A stretch of 40,477 nt of DNA from NCBI GenBank assembly GCA_022820945.1, contig JAJEEP010000029.1, forward strand, positions 1 through 40,477, written 5' to 3'. Origin of the DNA: Alphaproteobacteria bacterium (lineage in GTDB: Bacteria; Pseudomonadota; Alphaproteobacteria; UBA828). Of the stretch, positions 18,134 to 27,200 are shown in pieces; position 1 is the first letter of the stretch; the number at the start of each line of letters is the position of its first letter. The translations under genes and the position numbers were made by a program. The notes below the pieces were generated by a model. It did not search any database, was not told the DNA's origin, and saw nothing but the letters and a program-made list of their open reading frames with translations.

Positions 18134-18257
18134 CGAAGTTTTCGTTTTTAATCAAAGGGTTTCCTCAGTTTCTGGCCATTTTTCTCCCACTGAGTATCAA
18201 TGACTTATCAGCAAATTGTAAAACACTTTTTGGTGGCTGATCGAGAGATGAGAGTGG
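18134..18257 (+). repeat. Left copy of about 120-bp degenerate direct repeat
   Basis: This segment aligns with 32884-33006 at roughly four of five positions, including an identical 20-base run around CAAATTGTAAAACACTTTT. It starts next to the truncated tRNA. Its first part (TTTTAATCAAAGGGTTTCC) also resembles, in inverted orientation, the tRNA anticodon-stem region, as att core sites do. Confidence 0.75.
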
Positions 18258-18299
18258 GCCGGAAGGACATGGCGGAAGATTCGCTCATGGGGACGCGTT

Positions 18300-18589
18300 C
18301 GCGGTCCTCCGGGGTATGTCGGATTCCAGCAGGCATCGCGTCTTGATCATTCCACGCTACATTGGTTAGCGCGCTAACGGCGGCTATCTGGGTATGATCG
18401 GCCTCAAGGCATGGGGACCGGCCTGGAGACTGATCGCAGCGATCTAGAGTGCGGGAGCTTTCGGATGAAGGAAACGGGTGCTTCAGGGGTGCTGGCGAGC
18501 TGCGCTTCGCTAAAGATCTTGTCCTTCTCGTCGAGATTTCAAACCCCCGTGTTTGCCAGCGATACGTCCAGCCCGATTGCAACTTCCAT
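18300..18589 (-). pseudogene. IS110-family transposase remnant (N-terminal)
   Basis: From an ATG at 18589 on the minus strand the sequence reads MEVAIGLDVSLANTGV, then an in-frame TGA, then NLDEKDKIFSEAQLASTPEA. This matches the start of IS110 DEDD transposases with the first catalytic Asp in GLDVS. Further frameshifts break the remainder, and the C-terminal domain is absent. Confidence 0.65.
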
Positions 18590-18657
18590 GTCATTGCCAT
18601 GCCGAGCGTAAGGCGAACTCGTACATGCCCTGCCAGCATTTCGGAACTTCAACGTAG

Positions 18658-19074
18658 TCACGGACCAGCGAGGGGTATGGTGAATGCGCTGCCGTTAACC
18701 TTGCTCTCTGACGAAGCGCCTCCTGATGGGCTCGAGCAGCAAGTGACCAGGAAGGCAAGACCTATGGTCACAACCGCCCATGCAATGCAGTGTGCTGGCA
18801 AGACCGTCCAGAGGGGGAGTGCGCTTCCTGCCACGATCCCGGCCACGGCCAACAAGGCCGACACCAGCCCGAACCAGACACACAGCGTCAAATGTCGCCG
18901 CGCATTCACCCAGCCATACACGGTCCCGGCTGTGCTCGGCCGTTCCGCGATCCACCACTGAAGCGCGGCCCGATCCTTCGCAGCCCCGACAGCCAAGTTC
19001 AGCCCGACTATCAATAGGCCTAGCAGCGGCCCGCCAGTCCCGTTCCTCAACGATCCGAGGAGCGTCTCGAACAT
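18658..19074 (-). CDS. Small multi-pass membrane protein, hypothetical
   Basis: The 138-residue protein has three to four hydrophobic segments: near 14-32, 66-87, 90-105 and 108-122. The ATG at 19074 is chosen for AGAGGA shortly upstream; an upstream start at 19098 is possible. The C-terminal 20 residues are polar and Ser-rich. It sits between IS110 and integrase remnants, so it is probably island cargo. I do not recognise the family. Confidence 0.5.
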   Translation of the reverse strand: MFETLLGSLRNGTGGPLLGLLIVGLNLAVGAAKDRAALQWWIAERPSTAGTVYGWVNARRHLTLCVWFGLVSALLAVAGIVAGSALPLWTVLPAHCIAWAVVTIGLAFLVTCCSSPSGGASSESKVNGSAFTIPLAGP

Positions 19075-19238
19075 GGTTTCCTCTTCTGCGGGCGCCACTC
19101 GCCCGCCTTATACCACGGACCGACCGCTCCCTTGTCTCAAGTGCAATTGGCCGTCCCGCAAGACCCGGCGACCGGCAGCGACCCCGACGCTCCGAGAGCG
19201 CGAACCGGTCGAATCGCCCGCTCCGCGACTAAGCCATA

Positions 19239-19713
19239 AAGCACTTCGGCCGGAAGCGGGTGGACCAGATCACCACCGCGGTCGTCATGGCCGTCCTCAT
19301 CCCGCACTGGCACACCAAGAATGAGACCACGAGGCGGGTGCGCCAACACATCGGTGCGGTGATGAAGTGAGCTGTCGCGTAGGGCTTCTAGGGCGACAAC
19401 GCCGTCGGCGACGCGATCTCGGGTGCGCTACGCAAACGGGGACCATGCGGCAGCATCAAGGGCGTTCTCTCCTTTGCCGAGGGCGGCGCGTCGCTCGCCA
19501 AGGCGGAGGTGTCGAAGGCGTACAGGGGGACGGTCCCGGCGCTTGAGTTCCTGCTGCTGACGGCCTGAAGGTCGCTTGAGGTCCGGCAGGCCGCGTGGGA
19601 CGAGGTCGATCCGGGTAGAATTATGGACAGTCGCTGCGAACCGGATGAAGGCGGAGCGCGATCACGGGCTGCCGTTCTCCCGGCGCGTGCTGGAAATCAT
19701 GCACGATGCGCAT
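19239..19713 (+). pseudogene. Tyrosine recombinase (phage integrase) pseudogene
   Basis: The frame reads KHFGRKRVDQITTAVVMAVL, PHWHTKNETTRRVRQHIGAV, then three stops at 19368, 19380 and 19389, then GDAISGALRK, AYRGTVPALEFLLLTA, a further stop and, after a frameshift, NRMKAERDHGLPFSRRVLEI. This follows a P4-type integrase through the core-binding domain into the start of the catalytic domain. The catalytic His-x-x-Arg and Tyr region is missing. It is the likely former integrase of the island. Confidence 0.8.
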
Positions 19714-20120
19714 GGGCAGACTCCGGAACCGGCCGAGCTGATCGAGCAGGCATTTGGCAGTGTCCGCCTGCTAGAGTATCTCAAGCACGAGGAGCTCCAG
19801 GGATCGGACAGGGCAGCGCTTTTCGACAGGGCGGTAGAGGAGGCCCGCGCCGTCCAGATCGAGGCGCTCGGGACGGGCGATGTGCCAGCCGAGAGTCGAG
19901 TGCGGTTACCACCGAGCGACCCTTTTCGCCCACCGTGTCGATTGCGCATTGGCGACCCGGTGACGATCCCTCACCACGTCTTCGCCCCATCCGATCCGGT
20001 CTCGGCCGAACAGGAACCTGATCATTTGAGCTCCGATACCGATGATTGGTCTCCTCCGGCTTCCGTGGAAGTCGAACCCGACGGGTTTCCCACAGCCGCG
20101 CCAACGACGTCTGCCACTTT
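19714..20120 (+). other. No clear gene between integrase and transposase remnants
   Basis: An open frame continues from the integrase remnant with the segment EPAELIEQAFGSVRLLEYLKHEELQG. This looks like former coding sequence of unknown origin, then becomes Pro/Ser-rich and unconvincing. I see no start signal, RNA gene or repeat here. Confidence 0.3.
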
Positions 20121-20249
20121 CTCGCCAGGCTCCTCCTCAGGCCGCCCATTATCCCTTCGTTCGTCATGCAATGGTCACTGTGGAGAAGAAAACACCAAGC
20201 AGGTGCCGCATTAACCCACTACAAATATCGCCGCGAAACGCAACTGTAG
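20121..20249 (+). pseudogene. C-terminal scrap of an IS701-like transposase
   Basis: The frame ends LLLRPPIIPSFVMQWSLWRR followed by KHQAGAALTHYKYRR. The WSxWRRxHQAxAxxxHY pattern is the usual C-terminus of a family of DDE transposases (IS701-like). Nothing recognisable precedes it, so only the tail survives. Confidence 0.4.
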
Positions 20250-20378
20250 TACGAACACTCTCGGCTGTTTCTACGACGACGACATTCAAGACTTAGTCAC
20301 AAGTGGTTGAGGCTATGTTGATTCTGTTCGTTCAAAGACCGAACTCGAACGATGTCTGCACGACGGTTAATCCTCAAC

Positions 20379-21248
20379 TTAGCTGTATTTCGCGACACCT
20401 TCTAAGAGTTGATATATGGCTTCAGCGACTGCGGACCCAACTAGTACAAGAGCAATCATGATGACGCCAATTATCCTGCCAGGGGCGGTACTAACACCCA
20501 TTACGCCGACTAACAGTCTAAATACTCTTGGGCTGCCGCTCAATATCCTTATGACTATGGTACTCGCAGCGAAGAAAAACCACACCACAGATGTGCCATA
20601 CGTCGATACGAAAAACGGCAACGCAATATCCATACTAAGTAGCAGAAAAAGATACTCAGCCGGCTCTTCATACAGAAAAATCAACGCCTCCATGAATGAT
20701 GGGCCAAATGCTAAGTCCTGTAAGGTGAAGTATCCGAGCAAAGCCAGATAAAACACAACAAAATAGATCAGCGTAGTTAGCAAAATATCTGCAACTAACC
20801 ACATGCCAAGAGCAAAAATGTGCTTTCCTCGAGCTTTCTCAAGCACCCATCGCGTTTCCGTCAACGAGATGAAATCAGCGAAAAGATTAGTCAGAACAAA
20901 GACGACCATTACATCCATTGTGATATCCGACCCAAATATGGTATTGTTGTAGCCAAACATAACCACCATAAATGCAACGAATAGGAGGCTAAATAGACTT
21001 GACAATACTACTCTTTTTTTTGATATTGAACGTCTTCCGTATATACTGTCAAAGACATTGCAAAACACAATGTTAATGAAAACTATGGTGGAAGAATAAG
21101 AAAAGACTTCTGAGGACATGTGTTGGCGTAGATTCTTACTCAACTCAGTCTTATGCTCTTCATACATCGCGAAATCAATCAGGTAAGATATACAAACAAT
21201 TAGAAAAGACAACCAAAGAATGTATTCCCAATCTATAAGGAAAATCAT
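20379..21248 (-). CDS. Polytopic membrane protein, hypothetical, low GC
   Basis: The 289-residue protein has about seven hydrophobic helices, among them LWLSFLIVCISYLIDF, VMVVFVLTNLFADF and TLIYFVVFYLALLGYF. The first cytoplasmic loop is charged (YEEHKTELSKNLRQH). Base composition and codon use are clearly more AT-rich than the surrounding operons, a sign of recent transfer. Its ATG overlaps the stop of the upstream gene (TGATG), so the pair is co-translated. No enzymatic motif was found. Confidence 0.75.
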   Translation of the reverse strand: MIFLIDWEYILWLSFLIVCISYLIDFAMYEEHKTELSKNLRQHMSSEVFSYSSTIVFINIVFCNVFDSIYGRRSISKKRVVLSSLFSLLFVAFMVVMFGYNNTIFGSDITMDVMVVFVLTNLFADFISLTETRWVLEKARGKHIFALGMWLVADILLTTLIYFVVFYLALLGYFTLQDLAFGPSFMEALIFLYEEPAEYLFLLLSMDIALPFFVSTYGTSVVWFFFAASTIVIRILSGSPRVFRLLVGVMGVSTAPGRIIGVIMIALVLVGSAVAEAIYQLLEGVAKYS

Positions 21249-21586
21249 CAGTCCTGGCCCCCATCGTCAGCGTAAAGTTTCGCCAAAAACGCTCTTGCTG
21301 CGCCAGTTAGAGGTGGGCCGGCCTCCAAAGCACCTAGCATTAATAGCACATTTCTACACGCTTCCATTTTTCCACTATGAACAAGCACACCAACAAGAAT
21401 GGCGAGCGTGATCAGTATCAACGAATAAAAGAGATCTCGCCGGGATACAGAGCCTGAGGATGCATTCTTGAGGTACAATCTCCTATACCATAATGGAATC
21501 TCAATTATGGCTATAGTCAGTAGAATCGCCAGCCAAGCGAAGGGATCTGTCAGCAGAGGTACAGGGTCGGTGGGCGGTTGAGCCAT
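21248..21586 (-). CDS. Small membrane protein, partner of 20379 gene
   Basis: The 112-residue product has two hydrophobic segments (FAWLAILLTIAIIEIPLW and LFYSLILITLAILVGVLV) separated by a basic loop. The C-terminus is soluble and ends ALLYADD-like (AFLAKLYADDGGQD). The ATG at 21586 is favoured; a TTG at 21631 would lengthen it by 15 residues. The stop overlaps the next ATG. A 12-bp inverted repeat arm overlaps the start. Function unknown. Confidence 0.65.
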   Translation of the reverse strand: MAQPPTDPVPLLTDPFAWLAILLTIAIIEIPLWYRRLYLKNASSGSVSRRDLFYSLILITLAILVGVLVHSGKMEACRNVLLMLGALEAGPPLTGAARAFLAKLYADDGGQD

Positions 21587-21671
21587 GGCCGTAGTGCAAT
21601 CAATGCGGCGAAAGCCTAGCTTTGCGCACAAGAACTATGGAAGCGAATAGTTCGGATACTGCACTACGGCC
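21587..21671. repeat. 12-bp perfect inverted repeat upstream of membrane gene pair
   Basis: GGCCGTAGTGCA at 21587-21598 is the exact complement of TGCACTACGGCC at 21660-21671, with 61 bases between. The arms bracket the presumed promoter and 5' leader of the minus-strand pair. Operator sites or an insertion scar are both possible. Confidence 0.45.
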
Positions 21672-22001
21672 AATCTGGGTTCAAGGGTCGCCTCTCTTCG
21701 TCAGTGCCGCGAGACACGCCGGCAGGGCGTCCGAGGGCGGGAAACCGCGCGCCGTAAAGCCGCCGTCTGCGAATACAGCTCACAGGCCGGGATTGGGGGC
21801 TTGTCCCGATGCGGTCGCCGTCTCGCGAGTGAGGCTGAGCGTCTCTCGCCCTAGCGGCATCTATTCACGGACTGTTTCGCATTTGAGCCTCGGTTGATGG
21901 CCGGTCATACCCGCCGCCGTTTGGCGCTGTCATCTTTAGTCGGTCGGTGCTGGGTTGAGGGTTTATCGAGCCTGGGTAATCCGGGCACGTCGCCCCGGCA
22001 C

Positions 22002-22778
22002 TCAGGGGCCTGCTGTGTTGAGACGGCCTGTGAGCAGGCGGAAGAGAGGGGCGTCGGGGAAGGCCGAGATGAAGCGGATGCGGACACGGGTGGCCTTTTC
22101 GACGACGCGGCCGTCGATCTCGAGGAGGCGCAGCCTCAAGGTTGTAAATTTTGCGCGGGCGAGGGGCGCGGCCCGGGGAACGGCGTCGCGCGGGGTGAGC
22201 ATTATCCAATAGGCTGCGGTGTGTACGACGAGCCTGAGCTGGTTGGCGAGCGGGCTTTGGCACGACGTTCGATCCGAGGCGGGTTGCCCCTCGCGCATCT
22301 TGATCAGGTTCTCGGCTTGGCCGCGGGCGCAGTAGATGTCTTCGTAGAGATGGCAGGACTCGCCTCCGAACGAGATGACGACATAGCGGGCTTCGAAGGC
22401 GCGGGTACTCGCCTCCAGCCGGGCTATGACCCTGCGTTCGCAGCCCCCGGAGGGGGCGGCGGAGTCGAATTCGGCGAAGCTGCGCATCTTGTCCGCGTCG
22501 GCTTTGGCCCGGCGCACCTAGTCGTCGTCGGCCACGTCGTATGCGAGAGCGTGCAGCGCGCGGTTGCCGGCGAGGCCGAAGTCGTACTCGACCCCGTTCC
22601 CCTCGCACCAGGCCATGGGCTCTGCGCGGCCGTAGTGGCTGTCTCCCCGGAAGACGATCCGAGTGTGCGGCCAGTGGCGGCCGATCTGCTGTTCAGCATC
22701 GCCTCCAGCCGCAGCCATCAGCGCTCCGCAATAATCACCACGCATGTGCCAGGATGAGCGATAGGCCCGGTAATCCAT
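22002..22778 (-). pseudogene. IS1380-family transposase, split by an amber codon
   Basis: The minus strand gives RHWPHTRIVFRGDSHYGR, EYDFGLAGNRALHALAYDVA, a TAG at 22518-22520, then VRRAKADADKMRSFAEFD, ARGQAENLIKMREGQPASDR and RLVVHTAAYWIMLTPRD in the same frame. These are the second half of IS1380 DDE transposases in order. The N-terminal region before 22778 is lost. The stop codon falls where a Lys or Arg is usual, so a single nonsense change plus truncation inactivated it. Confidence 0.8.
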
Positions 22779-22875
22779 GAAAGGTTGGAGAAGGGTTGGG
22801 GTGATTGGCCGGAGTAGTTTCCAGCAGTTTCAGTCGGGTGGACGGTACACGGGAGTCAGGCAGGCCTGAAGATAT

Positions 22876-22930
22876 GTTGACAACAGACGTGTTGCCAACG
22901 ATATTGTTGCCAACAGTATCGTTGGCAAAG
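22876..22930 (+). promoter_or_regulatory. Promoter inside four 15-bp tandem palindromic repeats
   Basis: The 9-bp palindrome GTTGNCAAC occurs at 22876, 22891, 22906 and, minus its last base, 22921, each exactly 15 bases apart. Within it lies TTGACA (22877-22882), a 17-base spacer and GATATT (22900-22905), a good sigma-70 type promoter. The outer part also forms a 12-bp inverted repeat (TTGCCAACGATA with TATCGTTGGCAA). The array ends five bases before the ATG of the ATPase gene, so a bound regulator would control the NTPase cluster. Confidence 0.6.
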
Positions 22931-22934
22931 GGCT

Positions 22935-24191
22935 ATGATTCGAAAAGGCGGGAGCAACTGGGTCGACGCAGAGAACTTCTTCGACCGCAAGACGGAGCTG
23001 GAAGCGCTGGAAGAGCGGGTGCGGGAAGGAACCCACACCTTGCTGACCGCACAGCGGCGGATGGGCAAGACAAGCCTCGTGCGGGAGCTGCAGCGCCGTC
23101 TGGCCGAAACGGGAGAGTTCGAGGTGGTCTTCGTCGATCTGGAGGCCGCCACCGATTCGGCCGATGCGATTGCCGAAATCGGCGTTCAGGCGAAGCCGGT
23201 GCGTGCGGCATGGGACCGGATCATGACCGTCTTCGCCAACCTGGTGAGGAACGCCGCGGGCCGGATCGAGGAACTGTCAGTTGCGGATCTGAAGGTGAAG
23301 CTGCGGGCCGGGATCGACGCGGGCAATTGGCCGCAAAGAGGGGACGCGATCTTTGCCGCCCTAGCGGAAAGCGGTTGGCCGGTCGTGCTCGCGATCGACG
23401 AGTTGCCGATACTCGTGAACCGGTTGCTGAAGGACGAGACAGGGCGATGGACGCCGGAGGGGAAGCGCGAAGCGGGCGTGTTCCTGAGCTGGCTGCGCAA
23501 GGCGGGGCAAGCGCATCGGGATCGGGTCACGATGATCCTGTCTGGCAGCGTGAGCCTCGAGCCGCTGCTTGAACAGGCCGGGCTCAGCGCTCACGCCAAC
23601 ATCTTTTCTCCCTACGACCTGAAGCCGTGGAGTGAGCAGACGGCCGTCTCCTGCCTGGAGGCGCTTGCCGGGTCCTATGAAGTCGGTCTTTCGCCGGATG
23701 CCTGCAGGGACATGTGCCGCAGGCTGCGCTGCTGCATCCCGCACCATGTGCAGATGTTCTTCGACAGGATGCACGATCATCTGCGGCGAGGGGGGCGGAA
23801 GGACGCCTCGCTGGACGATGTCGAATGGGTCTATGTGCGCGAGATGCAGGGCGTCCGGGGGCAGGCCGATCTGCAGCACTACGAGGGCCGGCTGGAGACG
23901 GTCCTCGGGAGAGCGGGGTACGCGGTTGCGCTGGAGATCCTGACGGCAACGGCAGTCGACGGCGGCATCGCCGCTGAGACGGTCGACAGGTACGGCAGCT
24001 GGTACTCGACGCGGGACGCGCAGGACGAAGATAGCGCTGCCTCGGTCGACCATGTTCTGCATGTGCTGCAGCACGACGGCTACCTGGAGCCCGGGGATGG
24101 CGGATACCGGTTCGTGTCCGGACTCGTCGAGGACTGGTGGCGCGGGCGCTACGGGCAGAGGTTCGTTCCCGTGTTCGACCGGCAGCAGTGA
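22935..24191 (+). CDS. STAND/AAA-type ATPase with C-terminal winged helix
   Basis: The 418-residue protein has the layout of the archaeal-type ATPase (ATPase_2/AAA_14-16) group. The P-loop AQRRMGKTS lies near 39-47, with Ala in place of the first Gly. Walker B is VVLAIDELPIL near 149-159, and a sensor-like Ser lies in ILSGSVSLEPL near 200. A helical lid follows, and from about 330 a winged helix ends with VLQHDGYLE and YRFVSGLVEDWWR. Proteins of this group act as nucleotide-driven switches in conflict and stress systems. The ATG follows the iteron promoter, with AAAGGG upstream, and the next gene begins 17 bases after the stop. Confidence 0.8.
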   Translation: MIRKGGSNWVDAENFFDRKTELEALEERVREGTHTLLTAQRRMGKTSLVRELQRRLAETGEFEVVFVDLEAATDSADAIAEIGVQAKPVRAAWDRIMTVFANLVRNAAGRIEELSVADLKVKLRAGIDAGNWPQRGDAIFAALAESGWPVVLAIDELPILVNRLLKDETGRWTPEGKREAGVFLSWLRKAGQAHRDRVTMILSGSVSLEPLLEQAGLSAHANIFSPYDLKPWSEQTAVSCLEALAGSYEVGLSPDACRDMCRRLRCCIPHHVQMFFDRMHDHLRRGGRKDASLDDVEWVYVREMQGVRGQADLQHYEGRLETVLGRAGYAVALEILTATAVDGGIAAETVDRYGSWYSTRDAQDEDSAASVDHVLHVLQHDGYLEPGDGGYRFVSGLVEDWWRGRYGQRFVPVFDRQQ

Positions 24192-24208
24192 GGACGGGAG
24201 TCGGACCG

Positions 24209-27200
24209 ATGGCTGTGACCGCCAGAAAATACAACCCGGGTTTTCTCTCGATCGACGAACTGGTCGCGACATTCTGCGTCCGGGCGGCCGAGTACGAATC
24301 CCTGATCGAGGCGCTGCGCGAATGCTCTGGCAGCGCAAACACCCATCAGATCGTGATCGGGCCACGCGGCAGCGGAAAGACGAGCCTCCTGCTGCGTGTC
24401 GCTGCGGAGGTGCTGCGCGATGCCGAACTCTCGGTGCGCTTCTTTCCCATCGTGTTCGCGGAGGAAAGCTACGAGGTCTCGACCGCCGGCGAGTTCTGGC
24501 TCGAATGTTTGTCGCGGCTGGCCGACCAGGCGCCGCGCCGGGACGACGATGTCGACTTGCAACGCACCTTCGAGGAGCTGCGCGCCATCCATGACGACCG
24601 GACGCTGGGGGATCGGTGCCTCGGGGTGCTGCAGGACTTTGCCGACCGGGAAAACAAGCGCCTCGTTCTGATCGTGGAGAATCTGAACATGATGTTCAGG
24701 GACATGGGCGACGACGATGCGGGCTGGCGGTTGCGGAAGGCGCTGCAGACCGAACCGCGGATCGTTCTGCTGGCGAGCGCGACCAGCCGGTTCGAGCAGA
24801 TGGACAATCCGAACGAAGCGCTCTACGAGCTTTTCCGGGTGATCCGGTTGCATCCCCTGGACAGGGAAGGCTGCGCGACGTTGTGGCAGACCGTGTCGGG
24901 GCAGGCGCGGGCGCCGCAGACGATCCAGGCTTTGCGGATTCTCACCGGCGGCAGCCCAAGGCTGCTGATGATCGTGGCCAGGTTCGGCGCAAATCTGTCC
25001 TTCCGCGAGCTGATGGCCGATCTTCTCGACCTTGTCGATGACCATACCGAATATTTCAAGAGCCACCTCGATGCGTTTCCGGCGCAGGAGCGAAAGGTGT
25101 ATCTCGCCCTAGCCGATCTCTGGAAACCGGCGAATGCGCGCGAGATCGCGGAGCGGGCCAGGCTCGGGACCAGCCAGTGCAGCGCCCAGCTTGCCCGTCT
25201 GGTTGATCGGGGCGCCGTCGAGGTGAGCGGCGGCAGCGCGCGGCGCAAGCTCTACTACCTGACCGAACGGCTCTACAACATCTACTACCTGATGCGCCGG
25301 GCGCGCGGGCCGGCGCCTCTGATCGATGCGCTGATCCGCTTCATGGAGGCCTTCTACTCCACCGACAAGCTGAGGGAAATCGGCACCCGCATGGCACGGG
25401 AGGCGCTGGGGTTCGACGGCGGTGGGTTGGCGCTCTACCGGTTGGCGTTCGAGCGTCTTGTCGGACTGCCGTCCCTCGAAGCGCATCGCGAGGAACTGCT
25501 TTCGTATGCGCCGCCTGCCCTTGGGTATGCGCCCTGTGAATTTTCTGAGGTGTCGCCGGCGACGTCCGCCGCCAGGGAGCTCTTAGGGAAAGCGCTGGCG
25601 CTCGCGGAAAGCGGCCGGTTGCAGGACGCCGTTGCGGCCTGGGACGAGGTCCTCCGGAGGTTCGGGGAAAGCGATGCGCCGGCGGACCGTGAACAGGTGT
25701 CCCTGGCTCTCGTCAACAAGGGTAAGGCTTTGAGCCAGTTGGGGAACGCGGATGAGGCATTGGCAGTATGGGACGAGGTGGTGCGGCGTTTCGGCGCGGA
25801 CGACGGGAAGGGTCATCCTGAGGCGGTTGCAGCGGCGCTTGCGAGCAAGGGCAGGATGCTGGGCAACCTGAACCGCCATACGGGGGCGCTGGCAGCCTGG
25901 AACGAGGTCGCGCGCCGCTACGGCAAGAGCCCGGCGCCGGCGCTTCAGACGCCGGTGGCCAACGCGCTGCTCGGGACGGCGGTCGCGCTGAATGCGCTGA
26001 ACCGGCCCCGGGAAGCCCTGAGGGCCTGCGGTAAAATGCTGGAACGCTTCGGCAAGACCGATTCGCCGGAGCATCACGCTGAATTGGCGGTAGCCATGGT
26101 CGTACGGGGTCACTCGCTGATCGCGCTCAACCGCGTCGACGAGGCGATCAACGCCTGGAGCGCAGTGGTGGAGCGTTTCGGGAGGAGCGACTCTCCCAGA
26201 ATCCTCGAACAGGTGGCCTCGGCGCATGCCAACATCGGCGCGGGTCTCTTTCGGTCGGGCCGATTAGAGGAGGCGCTCGCCGCGTTCGATGGGGTCGTGA
26301 GAAGCTACACGGCAAGCGATGCACCCGTCCTTCGGGAGGTGGTGGCGTATTGTTTCGTAAACAGAGGCGACGTGCTGGCCGCGTTGAAACGGGAAGCGGA
26401 AGCACTTTCGTCATGGGAAGAAGCAATCAGGCGCTTCCGGGCGGGCGGTTTGCCGGACGTGGCAGTACCGCATTGCAACGCGCTGATGAACAAGGCTGCG
26501 GCGCTGTACAACGCGGGAAGGCCGGAGGAAGCGCTGGAACTGTGGGCGGATGTGGTGGAACGCTTCGGGGCCGACGACCGGCCCGAACTCCTCCCCTTGG
26601 TCACGAAGGCACATACGAACAGGGGCACTTTGCTGGAACAGTTGGGCCGATACGAAGAGGCGCTCGTGGTCTGGCAGCAGGTCGAAGACAGTTTCGGGAC
26701 CAGCGACCTGCCGGAGCAAGTCGCGTTGGTCGCCGGCGCCTTCCAGCATAGATGCGCCGATCTACTTGAGTTGAACCGGATGGAAGAGGCGCTCGCAACC
26801 TGCGACCAGGCGGTCGATCGCTTCGGTGAAAGTAACGTATCGGAAGTTGTCGAATCGGTCGCAGGGATTCTCCTCAACAAGGGCATCGCGCTCGATACTG
26901 CGCACAGGTACGAGGAGGCGCTGGCAGTCTGGGACCAGATCGAACGCCGTTTCGGAGACAGTGACGAGCCGGGAATTTCGAAGCACGTTGCCGCGGTGTC
27001 GGTCTGCAAGGGCACGACGCTGGTCGATATGAACCGGTGGGAGGAGGCGCTTGAGGCTTGTGACGAGGCGCTCCAGCGGTTCGGGAGCAGCGACGAGTCC
27101 TACGATGTCGAGGCAGTCGCACAAGCCCTCGTCAGCAAGGGTGCCACGCTGGTCGCTCTGGACCGGACCAAGGAGGGGTTCGCTGAGTGGGACGAAGTTG

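Noticed and set aside
22876..22930. CRISPR array
   Set aside because: Repeats are only 9 bp within a 15-bp period with 6-bp spacers and no cas genes. They are better explained as operator or iteron DNA.
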